The notes beneath the pieces are model-generated. The model was not told the DNA's origin. It searched no databases and was given only the letters and a program-made list of their open reading frames with translations. 64,000 nucleotides of DNA from Heyndrickxia sp050281185 (GTDB taxonomy: Bacteria; Bacillota; Bacilli; Bacillales; Bacillaceae_C). The translations under genes and the position numbers were made by a program. Position 1 is the stretch's first letter. Each line of letters opens with the position of its first letter. This document shows positions 34,467 through 41,690 of the stretch, piece by piece. The stretch covers positions 186,001 to 250,000 of the forward strand of contig NZ_JBNNWS010000003.1 in assembly GCF_050281185.1 (NCBI RefSeq), written 5' to 3'.

Positions 34467-35190
34467 ACTTGAGATAAAAAATATATCGAAATCATTTGGG
34501 GATCAGCTCGTTTTACAGGATCTTTCTTTTTCAATTAATGATGGGGAATTTGTTTCCATTTTAGGTCCTTCTGGCAGCGGTAAAAGTACTTTATTCCGTT
34601 TAATAGGTGGAATCAGCTCCCCAGATTCAGGTGCGATCTACATCGATGGGGAAAAAATAAACGGAAAACGCGGGGCCATCAGCTACACACCACAGGCTTC
34701 TTCCCTATTCCCTTGGAGGACCATTCTTGATAATGTTCTGTTAGGGCAAGAAATTGCTGGGAAAATCGATAAAGAGCAAGCAGTGAAAATGATTGAGCGG
34801 GCGGGCCTAAAAGGATATGAAAACGAATACCCCCACAAATTATCTGGCGGAATGCAGCAGCGAGTATCCTTTATTCGAAGTATTTTAAGTCCGCAATCGA
34901 TCATTTGTCTGGACGAACCATTTTCCGCATTAGATGAATTAACAAGACTTGAAATGCAAAAATGGCTCCTATCGATTTGGTCTGAACACAAACGGTCCAT
35001 TTTATTTGTCACTCACAACATCGAGGAAGCAATCTATCTATCCGATCGGATTATCGTCTTGTCGTCCAAACCGGCCATGGTGAAAAAAGAATTCACCATC
35101 CCATTCAAACGACCAAGAAACGAAGACTCATTACTAACAGAAGAATTCCTCCAATGGAAAAAACTTATCTACCAAGAATTAAAAGATTAG
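34459..35190 (+). CDS. thiZ: ABC transporter ATPase (ThiZ-like)
   Basis: 243 residues. Walker A GPSGSGKST (about residue 37), signature LSGGMQQRVSF, Walker B ICLDEPFSALDE and the switch His in FVTHNIEEA; this is the NitT/TauT branch. It energises the ThiX permease. The final G of its TAG stop is also the first base of a truncated 142-bp repeat element, which suggests insertion exactly at the gene end. Confidence 0.92.
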   Translation: MSKLEIKNISKSFGDQLVLQDLSFSINDGEFVSILGPSGSGKSTLFRLIGGISSPDSGAIYIDGEKINGKRGAISYTPQASSLFPWRTILDNVLLGQEIAGKIDKEQAVKMIERAGLKGYENEYPHKLSGGMQQRVSFIRSILSPQSIICLDEPFSALDELTRLEMQKWLLSIWSEHKRSILFVTHNIEEAIYLSDRIIVLSSKPAMVKKEFTIPFKRPRNEDSLLTEEFLQWKKLIYQELKD

Positions 35191-35245
35191 GTGTCAGGCA
35201 CCGTCCGTGGACATTTTCGACTTTTTTCCACCCCACATGGACAGT
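35190..35245. repeat. 142-bp MITE-like element, truncated copy C
   Basis: The left part (GGTGTCAGGCACC, GTGGACATT, ACATGGACAGT) is kept; the inner dyad and right end are gone. A 27-nt family repeat follows directly at 35246. Confidence 0.75.
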
Positions 35246-35272
35246 GGAACAGAGGGTCTGGTCCATTGTTCC
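35246..35272. repeat. 27-nt palindrome, copy 14
   Basis: Variant with GGAACA/TGTTCC arms, a compensated change on both sides. It abuts the truncated 142-bp element. Confidence 0.8.
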
Positions 35273-35307
35273 AAAACCTTTTTTATTTCCTATGTTTTGT
35301 ATCATTT

Positions 35308-35334
35308 GGGACACGGGACCAGACCCTGCGTCCC
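35308..35334. repeat. 27-nt palindrome, copy 15
   Basis: Full copy, 36 bases after copy 14, ending 20 bases before the TatD-like start codon. Confidence 0.85.
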
Positions 35335-35353
35335 AACCGCCAGGAGGGATTTT

Positions 35354-36130
35354 ATGTATAGTTCTATTATCGATGCACATATTCATTTAGATTTATATAA
35401 TGATGACGAACGGAAGAGCATTTTACGGGAAATGGAAAAACATAAAGTTGAGGCACTTATTTCTGTGTCACAGCATTTGACTTCTGCGGAAGCCAATATG
35501 GCATTGCATCAGGAAGACAAGCGAATAAAACCCGCTTTCGGATTTCATCCCGAACAGGCTCTACCGGACGAACAGGAATTGGCTGACTTGCAGCATTTTA
35601 TTGAAAAACATCAGAAGGAAATGATTGCGGTTGGTGAAGTGGGCCTTCCATATTATTTAAGACAAGAGCATAAAGAAGTTCCAATAGAACCGTATATTGA
35701 AATACTAGAGTTCTTTATCCAACAAGCCGTTTCACTAAAGAAGCCGATTGTCCTTCATGCTGTTTACGAGGATGCGCCCATCGTTTGTGATTTACTAGAA
35801 AAATATTCATATGCGAAGGCTCATTTTCATTGGTTCAAAGGTGATCAGATAACAATCGAACAGATGTCCCGAAATGGATATTTTATTTCAATTACACCGG
35901 ATGTGCTGTATGAAAAAGAAATCCAGCAACTAGTTAATCAGTATCCATTATCACAGATCATGGTGGAAACAGATGGACCATGGCCATTCGAAGGCCCATT
36001 CCAAAATAATATGACCCATCCAAAAATGATCCACCAAACGATTGAACAAATCGCATCTATTAAAGGAATGGCATTGCAAGAAGTGTATAGCATCTTATAT
36101 GAAAATACGAAACGGTTTTATTCAATATAA
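35354..36130 (+). CDS. TatD-family metal-dependent hydrolase
   Basis: 258 residues. The start at 35354 follows AGGAGGG; the longer frame from 35207 is only translated repeat DNA. TIM-barrel amidohydrolase motifs: IIDAHIHLDLY (metal HxH), AFGFHPEQ, AVGEVGLPYY, KPIVLHAVYED, HFHWFKG and VETDGPWPFEGP. TatD proteins are deoxyribonucleases or general phosphoester/amide hydrolases. Coming straight after the thiamin-precursor ABC genes on the same strand, it may process a salvaged compound, but the repeats between them could separate the transcripts. Function inferred only at family level. Confidence 0.85.
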   Translation: MYSSIIDAHIHLDLYNDDERKSILREMEKHKVEALISVSQHLTSAEANMALHQEDKRIKPAFGFHPEQALPDEQELADLQHFIEKHQKEMIAVGEVGLPYYLRQEHKEVPIEPYIEILEFFIQQAVSLKKPIVLHAVYEDAPIVCDLLEKYSYAKAHFHWFKGDQITIEQMSRNGYFISITPDVLYEKEIQQLVNQYPLSQIMVETDGPWPFEGPFQNNMTHPKMIHQTIEQIASIKGMALQEVYSILYENTKRFYSI

Positions 36131-36133
36131 AAA

Positions 36134-36160
36134 GGGACAAAGGATCTGGTCCATTGTCCC
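36134..36160. repeat. 27-nt palindrome, copy 16
   Basis: Full copy, three bases after the TatD-like stop. Confidence 0.85.
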
Positions 36161-36242
36161 ACCAAATTTATAAATATGATTCATTTCCCTGTTTAGTAAA
36201 GGAAAAGAATCCTGTATTTCGGCTATATATTCGTTGTAAACC

Positions 36243-36261
36243 GGGACACGAGATCTGTCCC
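36243..36261. repeat. 27-nt palindrome, shortened copy 17
   Basis: GGGACACGAGATCTGTCCC, 19 bases, ending three bases beyond the stop of the DUF4253 gene on the opposite strand. Confidence 0.6.
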
Positions 36262-36264
36262 ATA

Positions 36265-37041
36265 TTAATCCCACCAAAAGTTCCATTTCTTAGATTTTAA
36301 TAAAAATCCTGCATAAGCACCAAGTGTAGAGAAGTCCTCTAATACATAGCGGCAAAAAAGAAAGTGTTCTTTGGCAAGATGAAGAGCTTCTTCATTGGTT
36401 TTGGGAGGACTTCTCACTTCTAATACCCATGTATCATCTGATACAAGTTTAGGGTATGCACCATATTTTTCATACCAGTGTTTGTAAATTGCTGCTTGTT
36501 GTTCTGGTAAAGGACATTCATTAAATCCTCCCATCGGTACCCATAAACTTGCTTCCCATGGTTCTTTCGTTGGAAAGCGAGCAATAATTACCTCTTCTGA
36601 ATAGATCATTTCATCAAATTGTGTAGTGCTTTCAATTATATTTTCATCAAGTAATGAAGGGGGGTACATACTTTTAATTTGCTCATAAATCGATGCAAAC
36701 TCAGAGAAATTTTGGGGATTATTTGATTGATTATCTTTATCCATTTCCTCAATTTCTTCCATTGCAAGGTCATTAAATATTGATAAAACTTTTGTACAGC
36801 GGATACTGTCTTTCATAGTTTTCACATAACCTTGGATAGAATCAACTTCAATTTCTTCTAACACATACTCAATCATTTCCACAAGGTTATATTCAGGTTC
36901 AATTAAAAGAATCGTCTCATTTAGATGAACTTGCTTTTGTTTTTCATATTCACTTAGATAGTCTTCAGATCTTGGTATGACTGTATAAGGAACCCCGTTT
37001 AATTTCTCTAATATTTCTAAAGTAATTTCATTACCACTCAT
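36265..37041 (-). CDS. DUF4253 protein
   Basis: 258 residues. The ATG at 37041 is placed well behind GGGAGGGG; a GTG two codons earlier is also in frame. The C-terminal 110 residues are a clear DUF4253 domain: EASLWVPMGGFNECPLPEQQ, HWYEKYGAYPKLVSDDTW, ALHLAKEHFLFCRYVLED and the closing KKWNFWWD. DUF4253 is found in Bacillus and actinobacteria, often around polymorphic toxin/immunity clusters; biochemical role unknown. It lies 78 bases downstream of the SUFU-domain gene on the same strand, probably forming a two-gene unit. Confidence 0.85.
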   Translation of the reverse strand: MSGNEITLEILEKLNGVPYTVIPRSEDYLSEYEKQKQVHLNETILLIEPEYNLVEMIEYVLEEIEVDSIQGYVKTMKDSIRCTKVLSIFNDLAMEEIEEMDKDNQSNNPQNFSEFASIYEQIKSMYPPSLLDENIIESTTQFDEMIYSEEVIIARFPTKEPWEASLWVPMGGFNECPLPEQQAAIYKHWYEKYGAYPKLVSDDTWVLEVRSPPKTNEEALHLAKEHFLFCRYVLEDFSTLGAYAGFLLKSKKWNFWWD

Positions 37042-37125
37042 CTCCACCCCTCCCCTCTTTCAAATAAACTATTCAATTTTATGAATGATTCATCTTTTTT
37101 TCGATAGAATATATTGCCCATTAAA

Positions 37126-37797
37126 TTAAAAATCCAAATATTCTTTCTCACGATTCATGACTGTAACTAAATCGGGATTATCTCTTTTCATCACAGCTAT
37201 AAATCGTTCTCTCACTTCTTTACTCTGACCTTTGATGGCATTTAATTCATTCTCTGTAATTCCTAAAATTTGCATGAAGTCCAGTCTTCCATGGACCGTA
37301 TCTTTTCCTTTAATCTCTGTATCAGGAATAACTACTAATGCTGTAATTTTCGATGGATATCCAATATGTATCGATGTACCATTTCCTACTACAAAATCAA
37401 AGGGTTCGAACCAAGATTTAGATTGAAACGTGTACCTAGCTAAATTAGAAAGCATGTCGATAGCCCACATACATTCCTCATTATCTGATTCAGCCAGCTT
37501 AATAGTCATTTCATATCCCCACTTACTAAATTCCTGACCAAATGCTGACTCATTACCATAAAGTTCACTCATCCCAAAAGTTACAATATGCTTATAGTTT
37601 TTATCTGATGAATAAATACTATATCCATCAATATACTCTTCACCACCAAAAATAGGACGTGCCATCATGTCTGTGGCAAAATGTGCTGGTTCTTGCTTGC
37701 TATAAATTTCTTGAAATGCTGATTCGATTGCATCCCAACCAGGAGAAAATTCATCATCCTCCATGAGCTTTTTGTATTCTTCTAGTTCCATCATCAT
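37126..37797 (-). CDS. Suppressor-of-fused (SUFU) domain protein
   Basis: 223 residues. The SUFU domain is marked by PGWDAIESAFQEIYSKQEPA near the start, GYSIYSSDKNYKHIVTFGMS, FGQEFSKWGYEMTIKLA, and DFMQILGITENELNAIKGQS at the end. Bacterial SUFU proteins are predicted immunity or antidote proteins of contact-dependent toxin systems, or general protein-interaction modules. Three consecutive ATGs open the frame behind GGAGAG. A terminator separates it from the RtcB gene upstream. No toxin gene is visible in the window. Confidence 0.85.
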   Translation of the reverse strand: MMMELEEYKKLMEDDEFSPGWDAIESAFQEIYSKQEPAHFATDMMARPIFGGEEYIDGYSIYSSDKNYKHIVTFGMSELYGNESAFGQEFSKWGYEMTIKLAESDNEECMWAIDMLSNLARYTFQSKSWFEPFDFVVGNGTSIHIGYPSKITALVVIPDTEIKGKDTVHGRLDFMQILGITENELNAIKGQSKEVRERFIAVMKRDNPDLVTVMNREKEYLDF

Positions 37798-37832
37798 CTC
37801 TCCATTCTATATAAATGTTCAAAGAGACTATC

Positions 37833-37873
37833 AAAAAAACTGAAACCGAAAGAAAACAATGTCCTTCGGTTTC
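37833..37873 (-). terminator. Terminator after the RtcB gene
   Basis: On the minus strand GAAACCGAA...TTCGGTTTC is followed by AGTTTTTTTG. It closes the Hsp90-TPR-DUF4026-RtcB unit and separates it from the SUFU gene. Confidence 0.8.
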
Positions 37874-37902
37874 TATGATTGTAGGAAACAACAAATGAAA
37901 AT

Positions 37903-39081
37903 CTACCCTTTAAAATTATAAAGGGGACGAATAATTTCTTGTATTTCTACTGTTTCGTGAATATCTTTTTCTATTTCTTTTGCAGGCTTATAAGCTTGCG
38001 GTGCCTCATCTAATGTTTTCTTTGAAACGGATGTAGTCCACACGTTTCTCATTGCTTTTTGATAGCTTTCTAGACTGATTTGCGCCTTTGCTTTTGAACG
38101 GCTCAACATTCTCCCCGCTCCATGCGGTGCAGAATAATTCCAGTCCGCATTGCCTTTTCCAGTTGCCAGAATGCTTCCGTCTCGCATATTTAATGGAATA
38201 ATAATTGACTCACCTTTTTGAGCAGAAGTTGCCCCTTTTCGAAGCATAAGATGATCTAAATCAATGTAATTATGAACACAATCAAACGCATTTACTACTT
38301 CTTTATGCCACTTCGTTCCTTTTAATATGGTTTGAGCCATTTGAACACGATTAGCTTGGGCAAAGTTCTGTGCAATTTTCATATCATGAAGGTAATTGTT
38401 TAAATCATTTGCTTCTACATAAGATAAATCGTAAGGTAATTTCTTATCATTTCTTATTTGCTCTAGGATTTCAGATTCTTCAATATTTCCTTTTATCTGT
38501 AACTGCTTCATTTCTTCTTTCAAACTTTTCCTTAGTTCAGATAATTTTTGGTAGGCTACTTCTTGATGATATTCAGCAATTTCCTTGCCAAGAATACGAC
38601 TGCCGCTATGAATGACAAGATAAATAGCGTCTTTCCCCTCATTGACCTCAATGAAATGATTTCCTCCGCCTAGTGTTCCAAGACTTCTTGCAGCCCAACC
38701 ATGGTGGATTGGTGCAATCACTTCATTTAGCTCAACTTGAGCAACAGGTTTATCATGTGTTTGATGACCACTAGGGATCCTGCTACGAATCAATTGATCT
38801 AGTTTTTCAAAATTAAGTTTAATCCGTCCCTTTTTAATTTTGACCACATAAAGTCCACAACCAATATCAACACCGACTAAACTTGGAACAATTTTATCTT
38901 TAATCGTCATCGTAGTTCCAATCACAAAGCCTTTACCTGAATGAGTGTCAGGCATAATTCGAATCTTACTATCTTTAGCAAATTCTTGATTGCATAGAGT
39001 AATAATTTGACCTATTGTTGCATCATCTAATAAATCGGTATAGCAAAGTGCTTCATTATATTTTCCTTTTAATGTTAACAT
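37903..39081 (-). CDS. rtcB: RtcB-family RNA ligase
   Basis: 392 residues, shorter than E. coli-type RtcB (about 408) and archaeal (about 480) forms but with every active-site motif: PDTHSGKG, VGVDIGCGLYVV (metal Cys), LGGGNHFIEV, VIHSGSR, and the guanylated His in SAPHGAGRMLSRS; also LRKGATSAQKGE. RtcB seals RNA ends bearing 2',3'-cyclic phosphate (or 3'-phosphate) and 5'-OH, using GTP and manganese, and serves in tRNA/rRNA repair after ribotoxin attack. It is the last gene of a set with Hsp90-like, TPR and DUF4026 proteins. No archease or rtcA partner is here. A 10-codon ORF and hairpin precede it. Confidence 0.94.
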   Translation of the reverse strand: MLTLKGKYNEALCYTDLLDDATIGQIITLCNQEFAKDSKIRIMPDTHSGKGFVIGTTMTIKDKIVPSLVGVDIGCGLYVVKIKKGRIKLNFEKLDQLIRSRIPSGHQTHDKPVAQVELNEVIAPIHHGWAARSLGTLGGGNHFIEVNEGKDAIYLVIHSGSRILGKEIAEYHQEVAYQKLSELRKSLKEEMKQLQIKGNIEESEILEQIRNDKKLPYDLSYVEANDLNNYLHDMKIAQNFAQANRVQMAQTILKGTKWHKEVVNAFDCVHNYIDLDHLMLRKGATSAQKGESIIIPLNMRDGSILATGKGNADWNYSAPHGAGRMLSRSKAKAQISLESYQKAMRNVWTTSVSKKTLDEAPQAYKPAKEIEKDIHETVEIQEIIRPLYNFKG

Positions 39082-39107
39082 TCATCATTTCTCCTCTAAT
39101 TTTGATT

Positions 39108-39131
39108 GCGAGAAATGATCCTATTTCTCGC
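39108..39131 (-). promoter_or_regulatory. Hairpin in the rtcB leader
   Basis: A perfect 9-bp inverted repeat (GCGAGAAAT/ATTTCTCGC, loop of six) lies between the mini-ORF and the rtcB ribosome site. There is no T-run, so a translational or processing role is more likely than termination. Confidence 0.5.
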
Positions 39132-39134
39132 CCC

Positions 39135-39167
39135 TTACGTATAAATTTTCTCTTTTCTTTTGGTCAT
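39135..39167 (-). CDS. 10-residue leader ORF upstream of rtcB
   Basis: ATG at 39167 codes MTKRKEKIYT and stops at 39135. It has an excellent AAGGAGG eight bases in front, stronger than that of many real genes here, and is followed at once by a hairpin and then rtcB. A leader peptide or translational coupling device is plausible; it could also be the tail of a decayed gene. Confidence 0.35.
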   Translation of the reverse strand: MTKRKEKIYT

Positions 39168-39209
39168 TGGAACCGCCTCCTTAAAGATTTGATATTATTC
39201 TCCAAACAT

Positions 39210-40556
39210 CTATCCAATAAAAAGATATAAATTACTTGGTGTAATTACATCTTCACCGGCATAGATGATCCAATCTGTTAATTGTTCAAAGTCCAAATGA
39301 TACTGATTACCTTCCTCCATATTCGTTACATAATAAGGACTATTCATTAATATTCCATTTATCGTTTCCTCCGTTATTTCCTGCATATCAAACCACATAT
39401 GCTCAAACTCTTCCTCATCATATGGTATCCCGAATTTTGCAATGAATTGAAAGCCTTCAGTTCCCTTTTGTGCATGGAAAATTTCCGCGAAATACCCAAA
39501 GCTTTGTTTAGCATTGTAAGCAATTCTATAGGTTTCTTCATTTGTTTTATAAAACATCAGCTCTTCACTTTCTGTGAATTCTTTTGTAAAGCATTGCATA
39601 TACCCCTCATCCTCTTTATATTCAAACAAAAGACAAGAAGGTAATTGGTGGTATTCATCACGGTCCTGCATCCCGCCAATAAATGAAACCTCCGCATCCA
39701 CAGGTTGTAATCGAACTTCTTCTGTTTCTACATCGCTTAAGTCAAACGGAAGCGATTTTTTCCCAATATAGGCTAATCCTTCTTCCCAAGGAACTGCGAT
39801 CACTTGAATGTACCCAGTTTTACTTTGCGCAATAACAATGGGCTCATTAACCGAAACACTGCCATTTTGAATCGCATTATTTACAAAAGTATTAAATAAA
39901 TCTGAAATTCCATTATATGAAGAAAGACTGCTCGGAATAATCAGTTCTACATCAGTCAAACCAGCCCTTAAAAGACCGTGAGTATGGAACCAAAATTGGG
40001 AAGGCACTTCCGACTCCCCTTCATAAATAGAATGGATGACATACAGATCCTGAGTATCTGGCAAAAGATTATTCTCTATATGATACTGTACATAGTTTCT
40101 TGAAATAACTTTTGCAGATGCACTAATATCTAAAGCAAATAGCATTTCAGGTGCCAACTGCCATAGGAGATGTAATTGTTGAAAGAAACTGCCAAGAATA
40201 TCATTGTTAAAAATCGTTCTTACAACAATTTCAAATCCATGATTAGCGTGTTCAAATACTTCCTCAGCAATCGTATGGTCTTGTCGGTAATATTGTTCAT
40301 AATGCACCCCTTCAGGTGAAGGCAAAATATTTATTTCATAAGGGTACACTGTTTCTTCTATTTTTAATTCAATGATCATATTCGATGAATCTTCATTAAC
40401 AATAGTTACTTCATTCATGTTTTCAGGAAGTGATGCTAATCTTTCTTTTATATGGCCTAATGTTATTTCATTAGGAATAACTGCAGCTATATCTGAAAAT
40501 GCACGTTCCAAATTCCCTTCTTTAACATCACGATAAGCTTGTGTTTGTACTTCCAT
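39210..40556 (-). CDS. DUF4026 / DUF2314 protein
   Basis: 448 residues, acidic, cytosolic. The N-terminal and central parts match DUF4026-type proteins (LIIELKIEETVYPYEINILP-like stretch near residue 60; HLLWQLAPEMLFALDISASA near 145; QFWFHTHGLLRAGLTDVEL near 205, with a conserved HTHGL). The last 80 residues look like DUF2314 (EHMWFDMQEITEETINGILM, then DFEQLTDWIIYAGE). No catalytic motif is recognised. The start overlaps the end region of the TPR gene by close spacing (nine bases apart), so they are cotranscribed. Role unknown; probably acts with the neighbouring chaperone-like proteins. Confidence 0.75.
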   Translation of the reverse strand: MEVQTQAYRDVKEGNLERAFSDIAAVIPNEITLGHIKERLASLPENMNEVTIVNEDSSNMIIELKIEETVYPYEINILPSPEGVHYEQYYRQDHTIAEEVFEHANHGFEIVVRTIFNNDILGSFFQQLHLLWQLAPEMLFALDISASAKVISRNYVQYHIENNLLPDTQDLYVIHSIYEGESEVPSQFWFHTHGLLRAGLTDVELIIPSSLSSYNGISDLFNTFVNNAIQNGSVSVNEPIVIAQSKTGYIQVIAVPWEEGLAYIGKKSLPFDLSDVETEEVRLQPVDAEVSFIGGMQDRDEYHQLPSCLLFEYKEDEGYMQCFTKEFTESEELMFYKTNEETYRIAYNAKQSFGYFAEIFHAQKGTEGFQFIAKFGIPYDEEEFEHMWFDMQEITEETINGILMNSPYYVTNMEEGNQYHLDFEQLTDWIIYAGEDVITPSNLYLFIG

Positions 40557-40565
40557 ACTTGTCCC

Positions 40566-41552
40566 TCATTTCATTTGTTTGATTTCATTTAAGCGTTCGC
40601 TGTAATAATCATTTCCATTACGAGCATCTAATTGCTTCGTTAATTTTTCTGTTTGCTCTAACCACTCTGTTTTATTTTGCATCGCATAAATTGGATAGGT
40701 AGACTGCATAAACAGAATTTTTTCAATGGTTGTATCTATTTGTTCAATAATCTCCAAATTTTCTTTTAAAACAGATACTGCTTCATCCTCACGTTCTGTT
40801 TTTAATAAGTATTGAATATAATTGCCAATCTCTTCAGCGAAATCGCCGTTGCCTTTTACCATTTTATATCCTTTTTGATAGCATTTTTCAGCTGCTTTTC
40901 CATTCCCTAATTCGAGTAATGCTAGAGTCATATAACTATAGGTTGCATGAGGAACCTCCGCACATGTTAAGGTTTGCATTAGAAGTGGCTGAGAAACTTG
41001 ATATGCTTTTTCAAAGTCACCTGCAAACAAGTAATACTCCACCTCTGCATTTACCTCACAAGCCCGGCAATCTGACATCCAATCAGCAGGCGTTTCTATC
41101 CATTTCTGAAAATATAATTTTGCATTTTCAAAATCACCCATTTTCATTGCACTATTCATCATTTCCTTATAGTAAGGCTTCAACGAATAATTGCACGCCA
41201 TGAACTTTTCTTTCATATCTGATAATAAATTTGAGATTTGCTCCTTTGAAATTTCAGGAAAAGTTACTATTTGCTCGGCAATCCACTTATAGCACCAAAA
41301 AAGCTTGGATTCATCTATATCAGAATGACCTGTTTCATATTGCTGCATTAACCAACTAAACGCCTGCAGTGACTTTTTCGGATAGCCTGAGTAATTGCAA
41401 GTATCAATCAATTCAAAACGAGCTTCAATGGCTGTTTCAATATCATTATGACTATCTGCTTCTTGAATCACTCGTTCTAAAATTGAAATTTTACCAGGAT
41501 CCTTCTCTTCCATCATAAAAGCATCTTCTAGTAAATCCATATAATCTGCCAA
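40566..41552 (-). CDS. Tetratricopeptide-repeat-like protein
   Basis: 328 residues, nearly all helical, with TPR-style helix pairs: IETAIEARFELIDTCNYSGY, YYKEMMNSAMKMGDFENAKL, AEVEYYLFAGDFEKAYQVSQ, YSYMTLALLELGNGKAAEKC and FAEEIGNYIQYLLKTEREDE. No membrane segment or enzyme motif. TPR proteins act as scaffolds, and eukaryotic Hsp90 co-chaperones use TPRs, which is notable because the gene upstream encodes an Hsp90-like protein. Nine bases separate it from the DUF4026 gene. ATG behind AGGAGGAA. Confidence 0.8.
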   Translation of the reverse strand: MADYMDLLEDAFMMEEKDPGKISILERVIQEADSHNDIETAIEARFELIDTCNYSGYPKKSLQAFSWLMQQYETGHSDIDESKLFWCYKWIAEQIVTFPEISKEQISNLLSDMKEKFMACNYSLKPYYKEMMNSAMKMGDFENAKLYFQKWIETPADWMSDCRACEVNAEVEYYLFAGDFEKAYQVSQPLLMQTLTCAEVPHATYSYMTLALLELGNGKAAEKCYQKGYKMVKGNGDFAEEIGNYIQYLLKTEREDEAVSVLKENLEIIEQIDTTIEKILFMQSTYPIYAMQNKTEWLEQTEKLTKQLDARNGNDYYSERLNEIKQMK

Positions 41553-41577
41553 TTTATATTCCTCCTTTTTAAATGGG

Positions 41578-41690
41578 GTTTATTAAAATGACCTGTATAA
41601 TATGCGTGAAGGGATTGCTTTACATAGTAAAACTAGCTTAACTCATCCTTATACAAAATTTAATAGAAACATTACAAAGCCTTTAAATAA
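41578..41690. repeat. Third repeat family, copy B
   Basis: Shares AATGACCTGTAT, ATATGCGTGAAG and TAGTAAAACTAGCT in the same order and spacing as 33268-33322, and the terminal ACAAAGCcTT. Its outer end abuts and slightly overlaps the TAA stop of the Hsp90-like gene (41683-41685). Confidence 0.7.

Noticed and set aside
35207..35353. N-terminal 49 codons of the long frame of the TatD-like gene
   Set aside because: They translate repeat DNA (truncated 142-bp element and two palindromes); AGGAGGG directly before 35354 sets the true start.
35154..35390. Short ORFs on both strands with GTEGLVHCS-, WDTGPDPASQ- or SGPVSQ-like peptides (also near 16750, 29090, 45220, 58860)
   Set aside because: These recurring peptides are frame readings of the 27-nt palindrome, not genes.
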